Source: Candidatus Nanoanaerosalina archaeon (lineage in GTDB: Archaea; Nanohalarchaeota; Nanosalinia; Nanosalinales; Nanoanaerosalinaceae). From it: 19,429 bases of DNA. Below the pieces are notes generated by a model. The model was not told where the DNA came from. It did no database searches and saw only the letters and a list, made by a program, of their open reading frames with translations. A program made the position numbers and the translations under genes. Shown in pieces: positions 13,232-19,429 of the stretch (its first letter is position 1; the number at the start of each line of letters is the position of its first letter). The stretch is from positions 1 through 19,429 of the forward strand of contig JALDAH010000014.1 of NCBI GenBank assembly GCA_022729275.1, written 5' to 3'.

Positions 13232-14065
13232 ATGGATGTGAACTTCGATAGCACCAACATTCTTTTCGGGGCAGGTGCAATATTAGGAGTGGTGGCCTCG
13301 ATATACTTCGCTCAAGAAATAATTTTTGGTTTATCTCCTATCACAAGATCTTTGTTTTTGTTTATAGCCTTTTCAATGTTTTTTATACTTGGAAACAGTA
13401 TTTCAGAGAAGATTCTTGGAAAGTTCCTATATTTCCTTTCAGCAGCCACATACGTAGTTTTTCTTATTTTTACTATTTCTAACTTTGATTTCTCCTCTAA
13501 CCAGATCTTCATAGTACTGCTATTTTCATCTTTCCTCTTCATAGGTTTAGGCTATGCTGTGAAGAAGAGAGGCAGGATTTTTTCGGATAAAATTTTTAGA
13601 CTAGTATTGTTGATCCTAACGATACTTCTTTTTTCCTCCCTTATATTTGATATCGTGGGAGCTCAACCAGTTTACAATTTAAGAACTTTTGAAACAGTGG
13701 ATTTAGAGGAAGGCGTGAGTGAAAAAGCTGGCGTAGTAGAGATAAACAACGATTTTATTTTACCTAGGAACTATGATACACCTAGTTATCGAGGATGTTT
13801 TTTCCCTGAGGAAGACAATGTCATTGAAGTATCTGTGAGGTACAGTGATCACACATTATCTTCAGGAGTAATTGAGGGTAAAAGCAGTCTTGAAGCTGAT
13901 ATAGAAGTTTATGCCAGGGAATTTCTGGATTTAAACATCACTACCGTTGAAGACCTGTCAATAAGGATCAGTGAGGAATGTCCTGAGGAATATGATGAAG
14001 GAACACTCTACATATTTCAGAACAGCGACTTAAAATATACTGAGATACCCAGGCCTGTGGGATAA
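13232..14065 (+). CDS. Multi-pass membrane protein with C-terminal extracytoplasmic domain, unknown
   Basis: The 277-residue protein has about five hydrophobic helices in the first half (near 10-30, 34-54, 62-82, 90-109 and 120-143). A soluble domain of about 130 residues follows, with two cysteines (RGCFFP near 195 and EECPEE near 250) that could form a disulfide. An odd number of helices and a disulfide-capable tail suggest that the C-terminal domain is outside the cell. The last helix, ending DIVGAQPVYN, resembles a signal-peptide exit. I do not recognise the family. It is downstream of, and probably in an operon with, the single-pass protein, and ends 37 bp from the convergent NDK gene. 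Confidence 0.65.
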   Translation: MDVNFDSTNILFGAGAILGVVASIYFAQEIIFGLSPITRSLFLFIAFSMFFILGNSISEKILGKFLYFLSAATYVVFLIFTISNFDFSSNQIFIVLLFSSFLFIGLGYAVKKRGRIFSDKIFRLVLLILTILLFSSLIFDIVGAQPVYNLRTFETVDLEEGVSEKAGVVEINNDFILPRNYDTPSYRGCFFPEEDNVIEVSVRYSDHTLSSGVIEGKSSLEADIEVYAREFLDLNITTVEDLSIRISEECPEEYDEGTLYIFQNSDLKYTEIPRPVG

Positions 14066-14070
14066 CCTCG

Positions 14071-14094
14071 TAAAAAATAGAAAAAAAGGCCGGC
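14071..14094 (-). terminator. GC-palindrome plus T-tract terminator after ndk
   Basis: On the minus strand GCCGGC is followed by CTTTTTTTCTATTTTTTA, 8 bases after the NDK stop codon. The T-rich stretch is the likely termination site. Confidence 0.5.
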
Positions 14095-14102
14095 GAAATA
14101 AT

Positions 14103-14591
14103 TCACCTTACGTGATAAATATCGCTTCTGGAGTAATCCTCTATCTCTTTTTCATCGAACCAAAGCGCTATTTCTTCCATGGCTTCATTTAATTCTCCTG
14201 AAGCATGTATCAAATTTTTAACTGCTTTTCCTTTAGCATCAGCATGCTTAAAAGACATGTGAGCGAAATCTCCTCTTATAGTTCCTGGCATAGCCTCTTT
14301 TGGCGCTGTTTCTCCAACAAGCTTTCTGACATTTTCTACAGCATTTACACCTTCCCAAACCATCGCTATAACGGGTCCTTCTTGCATGAATTCTTTCAAA
14401 CCTTTATAAAAGTCTTTATCGACGTGTTCCGAGTAATGTTTTTTCAAAAGTTCATCGTCAGCCGTAAGCATCTTTATAGCTGCTAACCTCATACCAGACC
14501 TTTCAAGCCTATGTATTATTTGACCTGTTATACCTCTCTGTACTGCATCAGGTTTAAGAGCTACAAAAGTTCTTTCCAAATGTTCTGTCAT
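14103..14591 (-). CDS. ndk: Nucleoside diphosphate kinase
   Basis: The 162-residue enzyme transfers the terminal phosphate from ATP to other nucleoside diphosphates. The start ERTFVALKPDAVQRG (with K13) and the active-site segment KNLIHASG (phospho-His129) are diagnostic, as is PGTIRGDFA (102-110). The C-terminal form, HASGELNEAMEEIALWF, with an insertion before the catalytic His (HMSFKHADAKGKA), resembles the long archaeal type rather than the 140-residue bacterial NDK. It lies 7 bp downstream of the secreted cysteine-rich gene, so the two share a transcript although no functional link is evident. The likely terminator follows at 14071-14094. Confidence 0.95.
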   Translation of the reverse strand: MTEHLERTFVALKPDAVQRGITGQIIHRLERSGMRLAAIKMLTADDELLKKHYSEHVDKDFYKGLKEFMQEGPVIAMVWEGVNAVENVRKLVGETAPKEAMPGTIRGDFAHMSFKHADAKGKAVKNLIHASGELNEAMEEIALWFDEKEIEDYSRSDIYHVR

Positions 14592-14598
14592 TTCTAAA

Positions 14599-15009
14599 TC
14601 ACCTAATATGTTCCCATTTATGTGTTGATGGACTCATCTCTTCACATGGAAGCAAAGTAAATTCAGGATAATCTTCCTCCCAGTTTTCACAGGATTTGTT
14701 GTTGTATTCAGCCTGTTCAACCCATTCATAACCTTCCAGTTCCTGATCCTCACATATGTTGTATGCCTGTACAGCACACCTTGCCTCAGCCATCCTGTAC
14801 TCTTCAGCTGATCCAGGATCATAACATTCTGTAATCCTATGTTTGAATCCTACACAAAAATCATTTAATTCATATCCCGCACATTTCAACTCTGTATCGC
14901 ACATACCGATGTTTAGAGCATCATCTTCTGTGATGTACAAATTTTGTGCTGTTGCTATCCCTGCAAGCATCAGAAAAATTATTAACAAGTATTTTAAATC
15001 TTCATCCAT
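14599..15009 (-). CDS. Secreted cysteine-rich small protein, unknown
   Basis: The 136-residue product starts with a clear signal peptide (1-22; LKYLLIIFLMLAGIATA-QN). The mature part is acidic, with eight cysteines (C37, 43, 52, 62, 78, 86, 107 and 122), enough for four disulfides. Aromatic residues are frequent (Y24, Y46, Y63, W96, W110, W132). I do not recognise the family. Disulfide-rich exported proteins in small archaea may serve in adhesion, host interaction or cell envelope, but nothing here decides. The ATG at 15007-15009 is preferred over the adjacent TTG, because a TTTTTAACC box centred 27 bp upstream predicts a leaderless start exactly there. ndk follows in the same transcript. Confidence 0.75.
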   Translation of the reverse strand: MDEDLKYLLIIFLMLAGIATAQNLYITEDDALNIGMCDTELKCAGYELNDFCVGFKHRITECYDPGSAEEYRMAEARCAVQAYNICEDQELEGYEWVEQAEYNNKSCENWEEDYPEFTLLPCEEMSPSTHKWEHIR

Positions 15010-15030
15010 CAAGTTATACTTGAGGATTAA

Positions 15031-15040
15031 AGGTTAAAAA
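15031..15040 (-). promoter_or_regulatory. TATA-like box for the secreted protein-ndk transcript
   Basis: The minus strand reads TTTTTAACCT, centred near 15036 and 27 bp before the ATG at 15009. This fits a leaderless message. Confidence 0.55.
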
Positions 15041-15099
15041 TCCTTTTTCCCGAATACTTTTTTTGGTAAAAGAAAAATATTGGTTAAGAGTTGTTTTTT

Positions 15100-17193
15100 A
15101 TGGAGATAGGAACTGTTGAAGGATCCGTTAACACTGAAAGATTCAGTTTCGAAGCGCATAGGGATGTTGAGAAGTTTGACTTCGTGACTGTAAAGGCCAA
15201 CACAGAAGAAACAGACTGGTTACTTGCACAGATAAATGAAGTCGAAAAAAAACCAGTAAATGGTGATAACAGCACTGAGAGATATAAAACAGTTGCTGAT
15301 GCTTCAATAATAGGTTACCGTTATAAAGGGATGTTGAAAAAACCTAGATCGGTTATAGAACCGGATTCTATTGTTTATTATGCGGATCAGAAACTTATAT
15401 CTGAGGTTTTGGGTCTTGATGAGGACGGATTATATATAGGTCATCTTGTTACTAATCCGGATATAAGCATATATCTCGATTCGGAGGAGTTATACAAGCA
15501 CTTCGCGGTACTTGCAAAGACAGGGTATGGTAAAAGCTACACGGTATCGGTAATGGTTGAAGAACTACTTGAACAGGGCTATCCGGTAGTGGTGATAGAT
15601 CCTCATGGCGAGTACAGTAGCATAGGTTTGGAGAATCAGGAATTAAATGGTGATATGAAAAAGAGGTTTAATATAGAACCCAGAGGATTTCCTGTAAATG
15701 AGTTCTCCACCAATACAGTGTTAAATGAAGGAGCCGAAAGCCTGAGTTTTTCCTCTAAAAACCTTTCAGCGAAGGAGATACAGCAAGTTGTACCGACCAA
15801 CCTGACCAACTCACAGCTGGGAGTGTTATATACAGCTCTCAAAGATCTGAAGGAAAGAGAGGAATACACGTTCGAAGATGTGATTGAAAAATGCATGGCA
15901 CAAGATTCCAAGGCAAAATGGAATCTGGTTAACATACTTGAAACCGTTAGGGATGCAGGAATATTTTCAGAAAACCCTACAGGCCTTAAAAATCTTGTTA
16001 AGAGAGGAAAAGCTTCTGTGATAAATTTGAGAGCTGTGGACCCTGATGAACAGGAAATAGTTGTTTTTAAATTAGCCAAAGAAATGTTCGAGATGAGAAA
16101 GAGAGGAGAGCTCGAACCATTTATAATGATATTAGAAGAAGCGCACAACTATGTTCCAGAAAAAGGAATGGGAAAAGCCGTATGCTCTGATATACTAAGG
16201 AAAGTAGCTTCTGAGGGCAGAAAATTCGGTCTTGGACTGGGTGTTATAAGCCAGAGGCCTGCTAACGTTGCTAAAAATATTTTATCACAGTGTAACACCC
16301 AAATAATACTAAGAGTTACAAACCCTAATGATCTCAAAGCGATTTCTAAAAGCTTTGAAGGAGTTACAACACAGGTCAAAAACTCTATAACAGGTTTGCA
16401 GACAGGTGTAGGACTTGTTCTCGGAAAAGAATATCCTATATTGACAAATATACGACCTAGAAAGTCCAAACATGGCGGAACAACTCAAACACTGGATAAA
16501 GAAGAAGTAAAAGAAGAGATAACCGCTGATTCAACCTTCCACGAGAAAGTACCCAAAAAAGAGGAGGAGAAAGAAGAAGAGTTTGTCAAAATCGAGGAAG
16601 ATGAGAAAAATGATGAAGTGGTGGACGGATTTTCAGGAGAGGCTCCTGATCCAAAAGGAAATAAAGAGTCTGTGGTAGAAGTATATAGTCCTCCGGTCAA
16701 TATAATGGAGGTCGAAGGTTTTTATGACGGTAAAAAAGTACTTTACCCTATATGGGAGGTTTCGACAAAGGTCGGAAAGGTGGCTGTAGATGGTATAGAG
16801 GGAAAAATAATCGACAAAAAACTGAATCTCACGGAATCAGCTGAAAAAATCATTAACTCCCTTGAAGAATTTTCCTCCAAGGCAAAAATAGCTGATAATA
16901 CAGGTATTTCTCTCTCAAAGGTAGATAAGATACTTGATCAGCTCGATGACCTTGAAATGCTGGAGAAAAAGAAAAATCTTTACAAACATGTTGAAGGGAT
17001 TTTAAAATATCCAAGAAACCGTATAGATACTGAAGGGATTAGCGAAGTTGATGAAAAAGTCAGTGAAAAGAAAGCAAGGAAAAAAGCCTTTAAAAGTCTT
17101 GATTCTGATGTTGAAAGGTGCGAACTAGTTTACAAGATGTATTACAGGAAGGAAAAAAATGTTTATGATCCATATATAGGAGAGGAGATTTGA
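15100..17193 (+). CDS. HerA-like hexameric ATPase with acidic linker and C-terminal winged helix
   Basis: The 697-residue protein begins with a beta-rich segment like the HerA HAS barrel (1-115). The RecA-type ATPase core has Walker A AKTGYGKS (139-146), IDPHGEYS (167-174), Walker B IMILEEAHNYVP (342-353) and SEGRKFG-LGLGVISQRP (371-387), which holds the likely arginine finger and glutamine sensor. HerA proteins are ring-shaped DNA translocases that work with the nuclease NurA in end resection. Here an acidic linker (465-525) and a C-terminal region with a helix-turn-helix-like section (about 578-628, KAKIADNTGISLSKVDKIL) follow the core. No nurA, mre11 or rad50 is in the window, so it may be a HerA paralogue. 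The ATG at 15100 is chosen over a TTG three codons upstream. Confidence 0.85.
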   Translation: MEIGTVEGSVNTERFSFEAHRDVEKFDFVTVKANTEETDWLLAQINEVEKKPVNGDNSTERYKTVADASIIGYRYKGMLKKPRSVIEPDSIVYYADQKLISEVLGLDEDGLYIGHLVTNPDISIYLDSEELYKHFAVLAKTGYGKSYTVSVMVEELLEQGYPVVVIDPHGEYSSIGLENQELNGDMKKRFNIEPRGFPVNEFSTNTVLNEGAESLSFSSKNLSAKEIQQVVPTNLTNSQLGVLYTALKDLKEREEYTFEDVIEKCMAQDSKAKWNLVNILETVRDAGIFSENPTGLKNLVKRGKASVINLRAVDPDEQEIVVFKLAKEMFEMRKRGELEPFIMILEEAHNYVPEKGMGKAVCSDILRKVASEGRKFGLGLGVISQRPANVAKNILSQCNTQIILRVTNPNDLKAISKSFEGVTTQVKNSITGLQTGVGLVLGKEYPILTNIRPRKSKHGGTTQTLDKEEVKEEITADSTFHEKVPKKEEEKEEEFVKIEEDEKNDEVVDGFSGEAPDPKGNKESVVEVYSPPVNIMEVEGFYDGKKVLYPIWEVSTKVGKVAVDGIEGKIIDKKLNLTESAEKIINSLEEFSSKAKIADNTGISLSKVDKILDQLDDLEMLEKKKNLYKHVEGILKYPRNRIDTEGISEVDEKVSEKKARKKAFKSLDSDVERCELVYKMYYRKEKNVYDPYIGEEI

Positions 17194-17207
17194 AGTTATC
17201 AAGTAAT

Positions 17208-17217
17208 ATTTTTAACT
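17208..17217 (+). promoter_or_regulatory. TATA-like box for tRNA-Val
   Basis: ATTTTTAACT is centred about 33 bp before the mature tRNA. It matches the TTTTTAAC core seen at other promoters in the window and lies just after the HerA-like stop codon. Confidence 0.5.
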
Positions 17218-17245
17218 TTCGGCTTTGAACTGGTTTCATGGATGT

Positions 17246-17319
17246 GGGTCGTTAGTCTAGTTGGTCAGGACGTCGCCTTGACGTGGCGAAGATCGGAGGT
17301 TCGAATCCTCCACGACCCA
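17246..17319 (+). tRNA. tRNA-Val (anticodon GAC)
   Basis: A complete 74-nt cloverleaf without an intron. Acceptor GGGTCGT (17246-17252) pairs with ACGACCC (17312-17318). Anticodon stem TCGCC/GGCGA holds loop TTGACGT with anticodon GAC at 17280-17282. T-arm GGAGG-TTCGAAT-CCTCC is at 17295-17311. Discriminator A is at 17319 and no CCA is encoded. The two flanking bases on each side (GT and AC) also pair, extending the helix to nine pairs in the precursor. Confidence 0.95.
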
Positions 17320-17320
17320 C

Positions 17321-17326
17321 TTTTTT
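17321..17326 (+). terminator. T6 terminator of tRNA-Val
   Basis: A run of six T starts two bases after the mature tRNA end, and no coding sequence follows until 17446. Confidence 0.5.
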
Positions 17327-17337
17327 CTGATCATCCA

Positions 17338-17357
17338 CTTATAAATAGATTTAAAAG
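17338..17357 (+). promoter_or_regulatory. TATA-like cluster upstream of pth2
   Basis: CTTATAAATAGATTTAAAAG holds two good TATA-like cores and would start transcription near 17370-17380, about 70 nt before pth2. A nearer candidate, TTTTTTAATC at 17409-17418, would give a start near 17440 and an almost leaderless message. The stretch from 17370 to 17445 has no recognisable gene. Confidence 0.4.
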
Positions 17358-17445
17358 GATTTGTTACAAATAAGTCATTGCTAACAAGTAATTCTGTTTG
17401 TTCAAGAAACTTTTTTAATCGAACATAACCAACTTTTTAAGGTCA

Positions 17446-17793
17446 ATGGAAAGTTTCAAACAGGTTTTGGTATTGCGGTCTGATTTAGGGATGAGCCAAG
17501 GCAAAAAAATCGTCCAGGCTTGTCATGCAAGTATCGGAGCATACAGAAAAGCGGATAAAAATGATATAAAGAACTGGGAGGATCAGGGTATGAAAAAAGT
17601 TGCCCTGACCGTAAAGAACGGTAAAGAACTTGAAAAATATTATAAACATGCAAAAACTAGTGGTATACCTGCTTATATTGTGAGGGATGCGGGATTAACG
17701 GAACTCGAACCAGATACTACTACATGTGTTGGTATAGGCCCTGGAACCGTCCAAGAAATAGATAAGGTTACCGGAAACCTGGAGACGTTGTGA
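17446..17793 (+). CDS. pth2: Peptidyl-tRNA hydrolase, Pth2 type
   Basis: The 115-residue enzyme frees tRNA from peptidyl-tRNA that drops off the ribosome. Archaea and eukaryotes use this Pth2 type, which is unrelated to bacterial Pth. Family signatures are complete: KQVLVLRSDLGMSQGKKIVQACHAS at the N-terminus (K20 and H27 regions), then IVRDAGLTEL (78-87, with D81), and the end block TTTCVGIGP (91-99). Length is normal for the family. It is followed after 4 bp by truD, forming a translation and RNA-modification operon. AGGT lies only a few bases before the ATG, and the closest TATA-like box suggests a nearly leaderless message. Confidence 0.96.
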   Translation: MESFKQVLVLRSDLGMSQGKKIVQACHASIGAYRKADKNDIKNWEDQGMKKVALTVKNGKELEKYYKHAKTSGIPAYIVRDAGLTELEPDTTTCVGIGPGTVQEIDKVTGNLETL

Positions 17794-17797
17794 TAAT

Positions 17798-18952
17798 ATG
17801 GTTGAAGAAAAACTACCTGAATGGTCCTACTTATCCGAGACAAGAGGGATAGGAGGGAAGATAAAGGAACAGATAGACGATTTCCGAGTCGTAGAAATAG
17901 CTGATCATGATATTGGTGAAGGAGAAGATCTGATTGTTAAGGTCACTAAGCATAATATGACCACCCTTCAGGCAGTCCACGAGTTATCCAAGATACTTCA
18001 TATATCGAGAAAAAGATTTGGTTATGCGGGTAACAAGGACAAGAGAGCCATTACAACTCAGTACATGTCCATAAATGGTGTGGAAGAGGAGGACCTTGGA
18101 AGAGTCTTTATGCCTGATATAGAGCTAGAGGTCTTGGGTAGGGGTAACAGGATTAACATAGGAGATCTCAATCACAACAAATTCGATATAACGGTGAGAG
18201 GTATAAACATTCCTCAGGAACATATAGAGAAAAGAGTGGATTCTATAACATCAGAAATAAAAGGAGTGTTCCCCAACTATTTTGGTAGTCAGAGGTTCGG
18301 TTCTACAAGGCCTATAACACATCAAGTAGGAAGACATATTTTAAAAGGGAACTATGAAGAAGCTGTATGGACTTATATAGCGAAGCCTTATGATAAAGAA
18401 CACGAAAAGGTCAAAAAAGTTAGAAAAGATCTTTGGAAGACCAGGGATCCTGAAAGAGGGGCTGAAAGATTCCCTTCAGAATACAGGTATGAGAAAAACC
18501 TTCTTTATCATCTGGCCAACAAAAAGGGAGATTATGAGGGAGCCATCAAAAGACTCCCACAAGGACTTCAAAAACTTTTTATACATGCATATCAGTCTTA
18601 CGTTTTTAACAAGGCTTTGAGTTTTATGATAGGCGAAGGTTTTAGTGAAAAGGAATATGAACTTCCTCTCGTAGGTTATAAGACTGCTATAAAGGATACG
18701 AAGGGAGAAGAAAAGATAAAACAGGTTCTTGAAGAGGACGAAGTAGCCCTTGAGGATTTCAAATTAAGAGATCTCAAACATCTAAGAGTTGAGGGAAGTT
18801 ACAGGAAATGCTTCAGAGAAGTAAAAGACTTTGAACTGGTTGAAGTGGAAGAAGACGATCTCAATATCAATAAGAACATGGCAAAGTTTTCTTTCGGCCT
18901 TTATAAGGGCACCTATGCAACCACTTTTTTGAGGGAGTACATGAAAAATTAA
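17798..18952 (+). CDS. truD: tRNA pseudouridine(13) synthase TruD
   Basis: The 384-residue protein belongs to the TruD family, which makes pseudouridine at position 13 of tRNA-Glu in bacteria and acts on tRNA in archaea. Catalytic Asp81 lies in FGYAGNKDKRA (74-84), and the second hallmark, NYFGSQRFG, lies at 160-168 and is followed by RPITHQVGRHIL. The N-terminal IGGKIKEQIDDFRVVEI (18-34) and the C-terminal FSFGLYKGTYATTFLREY are also typical. The middle segment (about 195-320) corresponds to the variable TRUD insertion domain. Length is close to archaeal homologues, so it looks complete. It begins 4 bp after pth2; the glycosyltransferase-like gene starts 10 bp downstream. Confidence 0.95.
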   Translation: MVEEKLPEWSYLSETRGIGGKIKEQIDDFRVVEIADHDIGEGEDLIVKVTKHNMTTLQAVHELSKILHISRKRFGYAGNKDKRAITTQYMSINGVEEEDLGRVFMPDIELEVLGRGNRINIGDLNHNKFDITVRGINIPQEHIEKRVDSITSEIKGVFPNYFGSQRFGSTRPITHQVGRHILKGNYEEAVWTYIAKPYDKEHEKVKKVRKDLWKTRDPERGAERFPSEYRYEKNLLYHLANKKGDYEGAIKRLPQGLQKLFIHAYQSYVFNKALSFMIGEGFSEKEYELPLVGYKTAIKDTKGEEKIKQVLEEDEVALEDFKLRDLKHLRVEGSYRKCFREVKDFELVEVEEDDLNINKNMAKFSFGLYKGTYATTFLREYMKN

Positions 18953-18962
18953 AGTGAACAAT

Positions 18963-19429
18963 ATGTTCTCTAAAAAACCCAAAAAAGTCTTGCTTTACTT
19001 TTAACAATTTTCTTTGTTATATCCGCCTATATAGGGTATACCGCATATCTGGAGTGGGATGAAGGCTCGTTTCTCATGAATTCTAGAAACATAGCCGGGG
19101 ATACTGTAAACTCCGAACCCAGTAGACCCATGGCTTTATCGTTTTTAACATATTTTATATGGAAATTCACAGGAGAAAGCATTTTATTTGCTAGATTGCT
19201 CACAACAGTGTTTGGCCTAGGGTGTATAGTGTTATTTTACAGCATTTGCAATGAAAAATTCGAGGATCCTATCATACCAACTTTAGCATTTTCTTTATCT
19301 CCTTTGATCCTTTTCTGGTCTTCTCAGGTCATGACAGATATACCAGGCCTATTTTTCTTGTTATCAGCTTATTATTTTTATCTTAAAAGAAACGATTTTA
19401 TGACAGGTATCTCAATTAGTTTTGCCATA
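18963..19429 (+). CDS. GT39/ArnT-like membrane glycosyltransferase, N-terminal part with an apparent frameshift, cut by window end
   Basis: From about 18974 an open frame runs to the window end and encodes a membrane helix (LALLLTIFFVISAYIGYTAYL). It is followed by LEWDEGSFLMNSRNIA and SRPMALSFLTYFIWKFTGES. These are hallmarks of the dolichyl-phosphate-mannose type GT-C glycosyltransferases (PMT_2/GT39), in which the acidic WDE-type pair lies in the first outer loop. That frame has no start codon after its TAA at 18971. The plausible start is the ATG at 18963 with AGTGA upstream, but it reads into a TAA after 13 codons. One additional A in the A6-CCC-A6 region (18972-18986) would join the two into MFSKKTQKSLALLL. 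Either a sequence error, a true mutation or a recoding event explains this. Such enzymes glycosylate proteins or lipids at the outer membrane face. Confidence 0.65.

Noticed and set aside
17241..17325. Nine-base flanking pairing GTGGGTCGT/ACGACCCAC around tRNA-Val as a possible integration scar
   Set aside because: Seven of the nine pairs are the normal acceptor stem; the two extra pairs are easily explained by chance, and no integrase or second copy is present.
1..19429. CRISPR array, insertion sequence, integrase, rRNA or attachment site
   Set aside because: No regularly spaced repeats, transposase or integrase motifs, rRNA-like stretches or direct repeats at the tRNA 3' ends were seen by eye. 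The tRNA genes appear intact and without flanking mobile genes.

Overview
This window comes from an archaeon with a compact, AT-leaning genome. The archaeal markers are ribosomal protein eL15, a class I lysyl-tRNA synthetase, Pth2, an archaeal-type TruD, a HerA-like ATPase, DUF211, a histone-fold protein and a NusA-like KH protein. TATA-like boxes sit about 25-30 bp ahead of many starts, and several genes look leaderless or have leaders of about 10-20 nt with GGTG/GAGG ribosome sites. Many small orphan genes and E/K-rich proteins, together with very tight packing, suggest a DPANN-type lineage (Nanohaloarchaeota or Aenigmarchaeota-like). That placement is inference and was not tested.

Layout. 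Positions 1-165 hold the 3' end of an unknown gene, converging on a soluble phospholipase D-like enzyme (149-1240, minus). A zinc/KH RNA-binding protein (1359-1865) reads the other way. Next comes a minus-strand cluster with an iron theme: a VIT1/CCC1-type metal transporter, DUF211, a two-helix membrane protein, and upstream in its own unit an encapsulated-ferritin (EncFtn)-like protein (1890-3554). eL15 (3709-4284) converges on a minus pair made of a small orphan and a non-canonical histone-fold protein with a C-terminal helix. A very charged orphan (5009-5608) abuts an MJ0037-type metallophosphoesterase and a site-2 protease (minus). Divergent from these is the operon of LysRS and rhomboid protease. 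A basic-tailed small protein and an ABC exporter (minus) follow. A 29-bp dyad lies in the exporter's promoter region, back to back with tRNA-Asn(GTT).

The right third has two membrane orphans (12726-14065), a minus pair of a secreted eight-cysteine protein and nucleoside diphosphate kinase, a HerA-like ATPase with an acidic linker and winged-helix tail, tRNA-Val(GAC), and a translation/RNA-modification operon Pth2-TruD. The operon runs into a GT39-like membrane glycosyltransferase. That gene carries an apparent one-base frameshift in an A-tract and is cut by the window end.

Most of the window is housekeeping: translation, tRNA modification, nucleotide balance and membrane proteolysis. The most interesting parts are the iron cluster with a free-standing EncFtn-like protein, the histone-fold protein that lacks the usual DNA-contact residues, the dyad in the ABC-exporter promoter, and the frameshifted glycosyltransferase. 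No CRISPR array, insertion sequence, rRNA or stretch longer than 300 bp without a gene was seen.
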